From: SAR86 cluster bacterium
GTDB lineage: Bacteria; Pseudomonadota; Gammaproteobacteria; Magnimaribacterales; Magnimaribacteraceae
Assembly (NCBI GenBank): GCA_022447025.1
Contig: JAKUUL010000003.1
Location: 1-47,761, forward strand
DNA: 47,761 nucleotides
Direction of reading: 5' to 3'
Below are positions 39,102-47,761 of this stretch, in pieces. Every line of letters starts with the position of its first letter. Positions within the stretch are counted from its first letter, which is position 1. The notes beneath the pieces are model-generated. The model did no database searches. It was not told the DNA's origin and saw only the letters and a program-made list of their open reading frames with translations. The position numbers and the translations under genes were made by a program.

Positions 39102-41705
39102 GTGAAAACCAAGCAAATAAGAAAAACTTACTTTGACTATTTCATATCAAAGGACCATGAATTAGTCGATAGCGGTTCTTTAATCCCACAAAATGACCCT
39201 TCATTATTGTTTACCAATGCAGGCATGGTTCCTTTTAAAGATGTCTTATTGGGAGTGGAAAAAAGACCTTATACAAGAGCTGTCAGCTCTCAAAGATGCT
39301 TACGAGTGGGAGGAAAACACAACGACCTAGAAAATGTAGGCTACACAGCTAGGCATCACACTTTTTTTGAGATGTTAGGTAACTTTAGTTTTGGAGATTA
39401 TTTCAAAAGGGAAGCTATTGAGTTTGCTTGGGATCTATTAACCAACAAATACTCCCTTCCTGCTGACAAACTGTGGGTAACAGTTTTTAAAGATGATGAT
39501 GAATCAGAAGCTATATGGAAGGAAGAAATAGGGATACCTGCAGACAGAATTTCCCGCCTAGACGAAGAAGAAAACTTTTGGACAATGGGGGACACAGGTC
39601 CTTGCGGTCCTTGTAGTGAAATATATTATGATCATGGTCCTGAAGTTAAAGGGTCCCCACCTGCCATGGGCGCAGATCCAGGCGATAGATTTATAGAAAT
39701 ATGGAATTTAGTTTTCGCGCAGTTTGATCATTCAAAAGATGGAACTTTAAGCCCACTTCCTAACCCGTGTGTGGATACAGGAATGGGTTTAGAAAGAATG
39801 GCGGCGGTATTACAAGGAAAGCATAATAATTTTGAAACAGACTTGTTTGCACCTTTAATCAAAGAAGCTGCAAGTATCTGTGGTACTAAAGACTTAAATG
39901 ATCCTTCTTTAAAAGTTATTGCAGACCATTTAAGAGCTAGTGCTTTTCTATTAGCAGATGGAATCAGTCCTTCCAATGAGGGAAGAGGTTATGTGTTAAG
40001 AAGAATTATAAGGCGTGCATTAAGACATGCTGACAAGCTAGGATCAAGGCAACCAGTATTGTCTACAATGGTTCCAACTTTAGTGGAGCAAATGAGTAAT
40101 GTTTACCCAATTTTGAAAAAAAATAATAAAATTATAAAGGCTAATATTCTTCAAGAAGAGGAACAATTTGCTTCAACTTTGGTCCAAGGCATGGGCCTTT
40201 TAAAAGAAGAAGTTAACAACTTGAAAGGAAAAACTATTCCAGGGGAGCTCATTTTTAGGTTGTATGATACTTACGGTTTTCCCCCTGATATGACAGCAGA
40301 TTTTGCTAGAGAGAATAACCTGAAGGTTGATTTAAAAGGGTATGAAGAAGCCATGGCTAAACAAAAAGAAAGAGGAAGAGAGGCAAGTGCTTTTGGATCA
40401 GTTATTCCAGAATCTCTTAATTTAAAAGGCAGCACTAACTTCGTTGGGTATGAAAAGGATGAAGTTAAAGCAAAAATATTAGAATTGGTTTCTCTTTCAG
40501 ATGGTAAAGCACAAGAAAAATTAAAGAAAAACCAAGAAGTTGTTGTAATTCTGGATAAGACATCTTTTTATGCAGAATCGGGAGGCCAAGTTGGAGATTC
40601 TGGTGTGCTGACTGGAAATAAATTTGAATTTGAAATCAAAGATACACAAAAGATTGGAGATCATGTTGGTCATGTTGGGTCCTTGTCTAAAGGAAGTGCT
40701 TCTAAAGGTGATTCAGTAGTTGCCAAGATAAATCAACAGGCTAGAAGTAAAACTGTATTAAATCACTCTGCAACTCATCTGCTTAACTCTGCTTTAAGGA
40801 CTGTTTTGGGTGACCATGTAGAACAGAGAGGGTCTTTGGTAAATGAAGACAAGCTAAGGTTTGATTTTGTTCATAAGAAACAAGTTTCTAAAGAAGAGAT
40901 AAAACAAATTGAAGCAATAGTTAATTCAGAAATAAGAGCTAATAGTGAAACCATCACTGAAACCATGCCCATCAAAGAGGCTGAAAAGAAAGGAGCCTTA
41001 GCTTTCTTTGGGGATAAATATGGTGAGCAAGTAAGGGTATTGTCTATGGGTGGCGATTTCTCTGTAGAACTTTGCGGCGGTACTCATGTACAAAGAACAG
41101 GGGACATAGGTTATTTTAAGGTAATGGCAGAAACTAGCATTTCTGCAGGTGTACGTCGAATAGAAGCTCTAACAGGGGAAGCCGCTCTAAATCTTTCACA
41201 AGACAGTCATGATAATTTAGACTCACTAGCTCTACAGCTGAACACTTCTTCAGAACAGGTTTCAGAAAAAGTATCCCAACTCATTGATGCTAATAAATCA
41301 CTCAAACAAGAAGTCGACAAACTTAAATCAAGTAATTTGTCAGCTACAGCTTCAGACTTATCACTTGAGTCTGAAGAAATTGAAGGCATAAAAGTCTTTG
41401 CCCACAAGATGGAGGGCCTAGATTCATCTGCGTTACGAGAAACTGCTGACCAGCTCAGAAATAAAGAAAAAAATTCTTTGATAGTGCTGATTTCTATTTT
41501 CGAAGATAAGATTCCTATCGTTATCGCTAGGCATAAAGATTTAGAAAAAGTAGATGCAAGAAAAGTGATGAACCACATGGTAAACCTTCTAGGTGGCAGT
41601 GGTGGTGGACGTTCAGATTTTTCTCAAGGTGGTATAGAGAATGTTGAAGACATAGACATTGCTTTAGCCTCTCTTTCAGAATTTCTAGTTTCTTTAAATT
41701 CTTAG
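39102..41705 (+). CDS. alaS: Alanyl-tRNA synthetase
   Basis: GTG start; IRKTYFDYFISKDHELVDSGSLIPQNDPSLLFTNAGMVPFKD, LNHSATHLLNSALR, CGGTHVQRTGDIG, GGSGGGRSDFSQGG. Confidence 0.98.
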   Translation: MKTKQIRKTYFDYFISKDHELVDSGSLIPQNDPSLLFTNAGMVPFKDVLLGVEKRPYTRAVSSQRCLRVGGKHNDLENVGYTARHHTFFEMLGNFSFGDYFKREAIEFAWDLLTNKYSLPADKLWVTVFKDDDESEAIWKEEIGIPADRISRLDEEENFWTMGDTGPCGPCSEIYYDHGPEVKGSPPAMGADPGDRFIEIWNLVFAQFDHSKDGTLSPLPNPCVDTGMGLERMAAVLQGKHNNFETDLFAPLIKEAASICGTKDLNDPSLKVIADHLRASAFLLADGISPSNEGRGYVLRRIIRRALRHADKLGSRQPVLSTMVPTLVEQMSNVYPILKKNNKIIKANILQEEEQFASTLVQGMGLLKEEVNNLKGKTIPGELIFRLYDTYGFPPDMTADFARENNLKVDLKGYEEAMAKQKERGREASAFGSVIPESLNLKGSTNFVGYEKDEVKAKILELVSLSDGKAQEKLKKNQEVVVILDKTSFYAESGGQVGDSGVLTGNKFEFEIKDTQKIGDHVGHVGSLSKGSASKGDSVVAKINQQARSKTVLNHSATHLLNSALRTVLGDHVEQRGSLVNEDKLRFDFVHKKQVSKEEIKQIEAIVNSEIRANSETITETMPIKEAEKKGALAFFGDKYGEQVRVLSMGGDFSVELCGGTHVQRTGDIGYFKVMAETSISAGVRRIEALTGEAALNLSQDSHDNLDSLALQLNTSSEQVSEKVSQLIDANKSLKQEVDKLKSSNLSATASDLSLESEEIEGIKVFAHKMEGLDSSALRETADQLRNKEKNSLIVLISIFEDKIPIVIARHKDLEKVDARKVMNHMVNLLGGSGGGRSDFSQGGIENVEDIDIALASLSEFLVSLNS

Positions 41706-41741
41706 TGCTATAGAATACCCACCCTTTTTGGGTTAACAGCT

Positions 41742-42968
41742 ATGGAAAAACTGCTTGTACAGAAATTTGGTGGCACTTCGGTTGCGGATGCAGGGCGTAT
41801 TGAAGTTGTTGCAGACATTATTGCAAAGACTATTTCAGAAGGTCATAAAGTCGTTGTTGTGCTCTCAGCCATGGGAGAGGAAACCGATAGACTAATTGAT
41901 CTTGCTAAATCAATTCAAACAGAACCGAACCTCAGGGAATACGATGCCCTAGTTTCAACCGGAGAACAGATATCGGTTGCTTTGATGGCCATGGTTCTGG
42001 GTAAGAGAAATTTGAAAGCAAAGTCCTATACCGCTTACCAACTAGGCATTAAGACTAATAAAATGCATGGCAGAGCCAGAATAGTAGATGTAAAAGTAGA
42101 AAAATTAATTAAACAGTTAGATAAAGGCGTCATACCTGTCATCACAGGATTTCAGGGTATGAATGAAGAAGGGGATATAACAACTCTAGGAAGAGGAGGC
42201 TCTGATACCACTGGAGTGGCGATTGCAGTGGCTCTTCAGGCAGATGAGTGTCAGATATACACTGATGTGGATGGTGTATTTACTACTGATCCAAGAATTT
42301 GTCCTAAAGCTAGGCTTTTAGATCAAATTTCTTTTGATGAAATGTTAGAACTATCAAGTACTGGAGCTGAAGTTCTCCAGTTACGTGCGGTAGAATATGC
42401 CAGTAAACATGATATGCCCATAAGGGTTCTTTCAAGCTTTTCAGAAGGTGAAGGTACTTTAGTCGAGGAGAAAGAGGACATGGAGAGACCGGTAATTTCA
42501 GGTATTAGTAGCATAGATACAGAGGCTAAATTAACAGTAAGGGGGGTTCCCGATCTTCCCGGTGTTGCTGCAAAGATCTTAGGCCCTGTAAGTGATGCTG
42601 GTATAGATGTTGATGTGATTGTTCAAAATATTAGTGCTGATAATACAACTGACTTTACCTTTACGGTTGACCAAACCGATGCTTCTTCAGCTGAGGAGAT
42701 TTTAAAAGAGACCTCTGAATCCTTGGGCGGCGGTTCTATTGAAGTAGACGATAATATAGCCAAAGTTAGTGTAGTGGGAAGGGGTATGAGAGGCCAGTCT
42801 GGTATTGCAAGTAAGATGTTCCAGGCTCTCGCAGATCATGAAATTAATATTCTCATGATCACAACTTCTGAGATAAAAATATCAGTTGTAATCCAAAAAG
42901 ACTTAATGGAAAAGGCGGTCAATGCCCTTCATGATACTTTTCAGTTGGATAAAAATTTAGACACCTAA
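41742..42968 (+). CDS. lysC: Aspartate kinase
   Basis: LVQKFGGTSVADAGRIE, TTLGRGGSDTTGVAIA, tandem C-terminal ACT domains. Confidence 0.97.
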   Translation: MEKLLVQKFGGTSVADAGRIEVVADIIAKTISEGHKVVVVLSAMGEETDRLIDLAKSIQTEPNLREYDALVSTGEQISVALMAMVLGKRNLKAKSYTAYQLGIKTNKMHGRARIVDVKVEKLIKQLDKGVIPVITGFQGMNEEGDITTLGRGGSDTTGVAIAVALQADECQIYTDVDGVFTTDPRICPKARLLDQISFDEMLELSSTGAEVLQLRAVEYASKHDMPIRVLSSFSEGEGTLVEEKEDMERPVISGISSIDTEAKLTVRGVPDLPGVAAKILGPVSDAGIDVDVIVQNISADNTTDFTFTVDQTDASSAEEILKETSESLGGGSIEVDDNIAKVSVVGRGMRGQSGIASKMFQALADHEINILMITTSEIKISVVIQKDLMEKAVNALHDTFQLDKNLDT

Positions 42969-43331
42969 ATGGAAATATTGGAACTTGATCAGGGGGTGAT
43001 GCGAGGCTTCATCTTTGGTTTAGTGCATGTCAGTATCTTAATCATAGGATATTACAGCGGTTGGAGTATAAATAGACTTCTTAAACTGGCTTCGAATGGT
43101 CATATTGCAGGTATCATCGGGGCAGTGATAGCACATATCTTTGCCGACTTAATAGCAGCAGCTTTAGATCCAACAATGCGTTCAGCAGCACTCGGCATAG
43201 TTTTTGGAGGAATAATTCCTTTACTAGGTATCCCCTTATTAGAGAGGTATGTGACCAAGAGTGAACAACACATCATGGTAGGTGATCACGAAGACATAGA
43301 AAAAGATCTCCATAGTTCGCACGACAATTAA
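42969..43331 (+). CDS. Small hypothetical membrane protein
   Basis: 120 aa, about three hydrophobic helices, then a charged tail EHIMVGDHEDIEKDLHSSHDN; starts at the base after the lysC stop. Confidence 0.7.
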   Translation: MEILELDQGVMRGFIFGLVHVSILIIGYYSGWSINRLLKLASNGHIAGIIGAVIAHIFADLIAAALDPTMRSAALGIVFGGIIPLLGIPLLERYVTKSEQHIMVGDHEDIEKDLHSSHDN

Positions 43332-43348
43332 AAACTTGCCAATTAAAC

Positions 43349-43367
43349 AATAATGATTACCATTCTC
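43349..43367. promoter_or_regulatory. Putative Fur box upstream of FTR1 gene
   Basis: AATAATGATTACCATTCTC matches 15/19 positions of GATAATGATAATCATTATC (hand alignment). Confidence 0.72.
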
Positions 43368-43371
43368 GTTT

Positions 43372-44310
43372 GTGAATGAATTTATCATTACATTTAGAGA
43401 AACCCTAGAAGCTGCTCTGATTGTAGGAATAATTTATACAGTTATTTCTAAACAAGGACTTAAGAAAGAGGTTCTGCAACTTTGGTATGCAGTAGGGGCC
43501 TCCTTAGTCGCAAGCCTTTTGGTGGCTTTATTTCTAAACAGTATAAAAGAGTCGATCGGTAATGCTTCCATAGAAAAACTGGTTGAAGCTACTTTGATGT
43601 ATATAACTGCAGGACTACTTTGGTATGTAATTTTTTGGTTAGCAAAGAAAGTGAGTGACAGAGAGGTTCTTGAAGGTCAAACCTCTAGTGCATTAAAAAC
43701 AGCAGGATGGGGTGTATTCTTTCTAGTCTTCTTCGCTATTCTTAGAGAAGGATTTGAAACGGCTATATTTTTAATGGGTAGTTTTTCCATTCTTGGAAGT
43801 TTTTCTTACATTGGTTTCTTCTCTGGAATGATTCTGGCTATCTTCTTAGGCTACTTAGTCGTAATGCAGGGTAGAAAGGTAGATTTAACTTCTTTCTTTA
43901 GGGTCACAACACTTCTTCTTGTCTTTTTTGCGTCCGGGATGGTGACCTACGGAACACACGAAGCAGAGGAGTTTTTGGTAAAAGGGGATCACCTAGATTG
44001 GGTAGGCCTTAAAGATAAACAACTTGAAGATGGCACGACTCTAAAAGCTAAAGATCAAATTGTAAGAGTTTGGAATGTACATATCCCCAAACAGACCTTA
44101 GATGAAAATGACAAAGAGGTTTTTTATAGTTATAACCTTCATGGTAAGAACCAATATTCTCATTGGCTTCATGACAAGGGTAGAGTGGGTGTTTTTCTAA
44201 AAGGTTTTTTTGGCTACAACAGTAACCCTAATTGGGTGGAATTAATTTTGTGGTTCTTGTCTTTATTCTTCGGTTTGAGTCTTTGGCGTAAATTTTATTT
44301 TTCATCGTAA
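43372..44310 (+). CDS. FTR1/EfeU-family high-affinity iron permease
   Basis: Two REXXE motifs (FRETLEAALIVG, LREGFETAIFL), multiple TM helices, HDKGRVGVFLKGFFGYNSNPNW; GTG start. Confidence 0.93.
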   Translation: MNEFIITFRETLEAALIVGIIYTVISKQGLKKEVLQLWYAVGASLVASLLVALFLNSIKESIGNASIEKLVEATLMYITAGLLWYVIFWLAKKVSDREVLEGQTSSALKTAGWGVFFLVFFAILREGFETAIFLMGSFSILGSFSYIGFFSGMILAIFLGYLVVMQGRKVDLTSFFRVTTLLLVFFASGMVTYGTHEAEEFLVKGDHLDWVGLKDKQLEDGTTLKAKDQIVRVWNVHIPKQTLDENDKEVFYSYNLHGKNQYSHWLHDKGRVGVFLKGFFGYNSNPNWVELILWFLSLFFGLSLWRKFYFSS

Positions 44311-44331
44311 GCATTTTTCACTTGTAAATAG

Positions 44332-44362
44332 TAATCATTCTCATTTAGAATGAGAATGATTA
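44332..44362. promoter_or_regulatory. Putative Fur operator with 14-bp inverted repeat upstream of FecA-like receptor
   Basis: TAATCATTCTCATT-TAG-AATGAGAATGATTA: perfect 14-bp arms; AATGAGAATGATTATTAT resembles the Fur consensus. Confidence 0.8.
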
Positions 44363-44385
44363 TTATTAACATTTGGATACAAAGC

Positions 44386-46587
44386 ATGAACAGACTCATC
44401 TTATTTTTATTTGTTACTTTTATTTCTTTTTATGCTGCTTCGGATGATGCAGCCTCTGAAAATGTAGAAATTGAAGTTATTGAGATTATTGGATCACAAG
44501 AAGAAGCCCTAGAAATTGCTGGTTCAGCTTCTGTGATTACAACTGAAGACCTTAAGCTTTATGAATACACAGATATCCATAAAATTTTGTCAACAGTCCC
44601 TGGTATAAATTTTCGTCCCGAAGAGGGTTATGGTCTAAGGCCAAATATTAGTATAAGAGGAACCTACGCAGATAGATCAGGTAAAGTAACCTTGATGGAG
44701 GATGGGGTATTAATTGCTCCTGCTCCTTATGCCTCTTCTTCTGCTTACTATTTTCCTACAACACCAAGAATAGCCGGTATTGAAGTTCTGAAAGGACCTG
44801 CAGCTATAACTCAAGGACCCTATACAGTAGGTGGTGCTATAAATTTACTGAGTACACCTATACCTGATGAAACTGGAGGTCTATTTAACCAAGAGCTTGG
44901 TGTAGACCAAACCAGCAGAACCCATTTTCATTATGGAGTTGTTCAAGACAATGTAGCTTTTCTAATAGAGTCCCATTTATGGAAGACCGATGGGTTTGAT
45001 TCAATTATGAATTCAAACGAAAACACCGGTTTTGATAAAGATGATGTTGTCGTCAAATTAAGACTAAACTCAGATCCTGAATCAGAAGGAATCTATCATG
45101 AATTAAACCTCAAATACCAAGATTCTGATGAATCATCTGATCAATCTTACGTAGGATTGGCTGAAGCTGATTTTAGAAGGGATCCACATGAAAGATATGG
45201 ATTAACTGCTTATGACAATATGGATAATGCCCACGATACCTTTTCTTTAAATTATATAGCTGATTTGGGAGACTTAGAATTTAGTGCCACGATCTATGAG
45301 AATGAATTCGCAAGAAATTGGTTTAAGGTAGATAAGATAGATAACGGTAAGGTATATGGATTGGGAAATGGCATAAACAACATAATAGCAGCAGCAAATA
45401 CAGGAAATCTTGATGCAAGGTCTATATTACAGGGGACCAACTCTCAGGCTATAGAAATAAAGCTTAAGAATAATAATAGAGCTTATATTTCAGAAGGTAC
45501 TGATATAAAAATTCAATACAGTACAGACAAACAGACTTTTACAGCAGGATATAGATCAACTGAAGATTCAGAGGATCGTTTTCAAATATATGAATATGCT
45601 ACTTGGTCAGGAGGAAATCTGAGTACTCTCAGTGAAGGTTCCGCTCCAGGTTATAGCTCTAATAACAGGGTCACTGAAGCAGAGGCCACTGCCTTTTATG
45701 TAAATGAAGAAGTAAATATAGGATCCTTATCCTTAAGCCTTGGATTTAGAACTGAAAACTGGGAGATTACACAAGAAAGGTATGTAGACTCAGCTAGAAG
45801 TGCAATAAATACTGAAAAAGGATACCCAAAGAAGTTAGCCGATTCAGATAATAGCTTATTTGGATTTGGTGCAACATATGAAGTAAATGACAGTACTTCA
45901 GTATTTTTAGGATTTCATGAAGGATTTACTCCCACCAGCGGAGGGGCAGATCCAGAAGAAGCGGATAATATGGAATTAGGTATGAGGTACATACAAGGCT
46001 CTACTTTCGTTGAGCTAGTTTATTTTGATACTGATTATCAAAACATGTTTGGAAGTTGTACCGCATCTGGAGGTGCTGTAGGAGAGTGTGAGATTGGTGA
46101 TTCCTTCAATGCCGGAGCGGCTTCAATAAGTGGATTGGAATTAACAGCTCAAACAGAAATCATTTCAGAAGCCGGAGTAACTTATCCAATCAGTGCTATC
46201 TACACTTCTACTGATGCAAGCTTTGATAATACTTTCTCTAGTTCCTTCTGGGGAGATGTAAATGCAGGAATGGACATTCCTGACTTACCTGATTCTCAAC
46301 TAGCTATAAGAGGTGGATTTAGAACTAATTCAGGATTTAGTGGTGATGCCACGCTGTATGCTTATGGAAATACTTGTTCAGTAGCAAATTGTTCTTCAGG
46401 AACCGAAATAGACTCGTACAGAATTGTAGATATGTCATTATCAAAACAAATCAATAAAAGCCTTGATGTCTACATGATAGTTGAAAATATTTTTAATGAA
46501 GAAGATATCATTGCAAGGGCTCCTAAAAATGGAGCAAGAGCACAAAAACCAAGGACAACCGTTTTTGGTTTAAGATTAAAAATATAG
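44386..46587 (+). CDS. TonB-dependent receptor, FecA-like
   Basis: Proposed start ATG 44386 (MNRLILFLFVTFISFYAASDD signal peptide). Plug SASVITTEDLKLYEYTDIHKILSTVPGINFRPEEGYGLRPNISIRGT, VLKGPAAITQGPYTVGGAINLLSTPIP; C-terminal TTVFGLRLKI ends in an aromatic-containing strand. The ORF track start at 44350 lies inside the Fur operator. Confidence 0.92.
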   Translation: MNRLILFLFVTFISFYAASDDAASENVEIEVIEIIGSQEEALEIAGSASVITTEDLKLYEYTDIHKILSTVPGINFRPEEGYGLRPNISIRGTYADRSGKVTLMEDGVLIAPAPYASSSAYYFPTTPRIAGIEVLKGPAAITQGPYTVGGAINLLSTPIPDETGGLFNQELGVDQTSRTHFHYGVVQDNVAFLIESHLWKTDGFDSIMNSNENTGFDKDDVVVKLRLNSDPESEGIYHELNLKYQDSDESSDQSYVGLAEADFRRDPHERYGLTAYDNMDNAHDTFSLNYIADLGDLEFSATIYENEFARNWFKVDKIDNGKVYGLGNGINNIIAAANTGNLDARSILQGTNSQAIEIKLKNNNRAYISEGTDIKIQYSTDKQTFTAGYRSTEDSEDRFQIYEYATWSGGNLSTLSEGSAPGYSSNNRVTEAEATAFYVNEEVNIGSLSLSLGFRTENWEITQERYVDSARSAINTEKGYPKKLADSDNSLFGFGATYEVNDSTSVFLGFHEGFTPTSGGADPEEADNMELGMRYIQGSTFVELVYFDTDYQNMFGSCTASGGAVGECEIGDSFNAGAASISGLELTAQTEIISEAGVTYPISAIYTSTDASFDNTFSSSFWGDVNAGMDIPDLPDSQLAIRGGFRTNSGFSGDATLYAYGNTCSVANCSSGTEIDSYRIVDMSLSKQINKSLDVYMIVENIFNEEDIIARAPKNGARAQKPRTTVFGLRLKI

Positions 46588-46670
46588 TTATTTTTTTTAA
46601 TAAAAAAATTATAATGCCGCTTCAAAACCCAACCAGTGTTAACTTTTTTAAACAATAAACAGGATTACAA

Positions 46671-47761
46671 ATGATTAATATGCAGAGGGTTTTTTCTTGT
46701 TTCTTACTTCTCTTTTTTACAATAGTTTCAGCTGACGAAGAGCACTTGGAAACTGTTGACGAAGAACTAATAGTAATCTCTTCTCGAATACCTACGGTTG
46801 CGAGTGAAGTTATAGGATCAGTTGATTCAATAAGTTCACAAGATCTTGATCTCAAGATGATTGATGGTCTGGCTGAATTAGTAAGATTCATTCCAGGAGT
46901 TTCAGCCCATAAAGAAAATCAATATGGACGTTCTTTCACACAGGATTTACATATAAGAGGTATCCATGGAGGTGCCATCTATCTAATTGATGGTCAAAGA
47001 ATATCTGATTCATACACAGGCTATGGAAGAGATATTGTTGATACCGATTTATTGAAGAAAGTAGAGATTATGAAAGGTCCTAGTTCAGTAGAATATGGAT
47101 CCGATGGTTTAGCTGGAGCTATTTCATATGTCACAAAAGATCCCTCTGATTTGGTTGAGGAAGACGGTAGATACTTCTCGATTAATGCATCTACACAACA
47201 ATCAAATAAGCAAGAAAAGATTAACTTTCTGACAGCTGCTGCTGGAAAAAATATTGAAGGTCTTCTTCAGCTTGTTCGCAGAGGCCTTAACGAAACAGAA
47301 ATACATGATGGCTTTAGCCTAGAAGCCAACCCTTTTGAGGGTAACCAGAAGAGCCTTTTAGCTAAGACTATTTTTCACTCTTCAGAAACAACCGTTCTCA
47401 GTTTAGTAGCTGATATACAGGAATGGGATGGGGATTGGATGGTTAATACGGAAAAAGGGTTTGTTTATTTCCCAGCTCCAAGAGCAGTTTCATCGTCTTT
47501 AGGAGAAGATGAAGGCTCAAGAGACCGAGTTAGTTTTAAAATAGATCTATACCCAAAAAATTCTAAATTAATGGATACAGGTAGTTTTACTGTCTACAAG
47601 CAAGACACTGAGCAGAGACAGCTGACTGTACAACAACAAGTTTCTTTTCTTAATGGAATGCAGGCAGCTCCTACCCCAACAATGAGAACTAGTGATTTTG
47701 AGTTTAATCAATCCCTTAAAGGAATGACTTTACAGGCCTATAAAACATTAACAAAACACCA
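46671..47761 (+). CDS. TonB-dependent receptor, heme/hemoglobin-type (truncated by window end)
   Basis: ORF open from ATG 46671 to the window edge: MINMQRVFSCFLLLFFTIVSADEEHLE (signal peptide), FIPGVSAHKENQYGRSFTQDLHIRGIHGGAIYLIDGQRISD, LKKVEIMKGPSSVEYGSDGLAGAISYVTKDPSDLV. Confidence 0.85.
   Translation, partial: MINMQRVFSCFLLLFFTIVSADEEHLETVDEELIVISSRIPTVASEVIGSVDSISSQDLDLKMIDGLAELVRFIPGVSAHKENQYGRSFTQDLHIRGIHGGAIYLIDGQRISDSYTGYGRDIVDTDLLKKVEIMKGPSSVEYGSDGLAGAISYVTKDPSDLVEEDGRYFSINASTQQSNKQEKINFLTAAAGKNIEGLLQLVRRGLNETEIHDGFSLEANPFEGNQKSLLAKTIFHSSETTVLSLVADIQEWDGDWMVNTEKGFVYFPAPRAVSSSLGEDEGSRDRVSFKIDLYPKNSKLMDTGSFTVYKQDTEQRQLTVQQQVSFLNGMQAAPTPTMRTSDFEFNQSLKGMTLQAYKTLTKH

Noticed and set aside
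41207-41578. 123-aa minus-strand ORF inside alaS (and similar shadows such as 17452-17829)
   Set aside because: Shadow ORFs opposite conserved genes, Ser-rich, no ribosome-binding context.
41706-41741. ACCC-TTTTT-GGGT mini-hairpin before lysC as terminator or attenuator
   Set aside because: Only a 4-bp stem; too weak and short to support.

Overview
This is a 47.8 kb, AT-rich, very densely packed chromosomal segment. Gene content and order point to a streamlined (probably marine, possibly SAR86-like) gammaproteobacterium; that taxonomy is an inference from synteny and composition only. In order it carries: a thrH-like gene interrupted by an in-frame TAA; prpBCD (2-methylcitrate cycle); a penicillin/AHL-acylase family Ntn-hydrolase plus a HAD hydrolase; aroC-leuCDB-asd-(mini-FimV-like)-truA-trpFBA-accD-folC-cvpA-purF; acnB; DUF1289-like/miaE; umuDC with a perfect palindromic LexA box; lpxH/cyclophilin/cysS; a Cas4/RecB-like PD-(D/E)XK nuclease next to tRNA-Asn(GTT); uvrB; an MltF-like lytic transglycosylase lacking its N-terminal domain, divergent from purL; two Nudix genes; a gamma-carbonic-anhydrase-like gene; a dienelactone hydrolase; alaS-lysC; and an iron-uptake block (FTR1 permease, FecA-like TonB receptor and a truncated heme-type TonB receptor, with Fur-box-like sites before the first two). 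Most of it is ordinary core metabolism. I see no CRISPR array, transposon, prophage or clear new multi-gene defence system. The items most worth a second look are the thrH nonsense codon, the LexA-box intergenic region with a divergent membrane protein of unknown function, the UmuD-like protein with a Val-Gly cleavage site, the reduced FimV and MltF proteins, the tRNA-hairpin-nuclease arrangement, the inverted repeat between purL and the lytic transglycosylase, the Fur-box starts, and the near absence of intergenic space at all seven convergent gene junctions.
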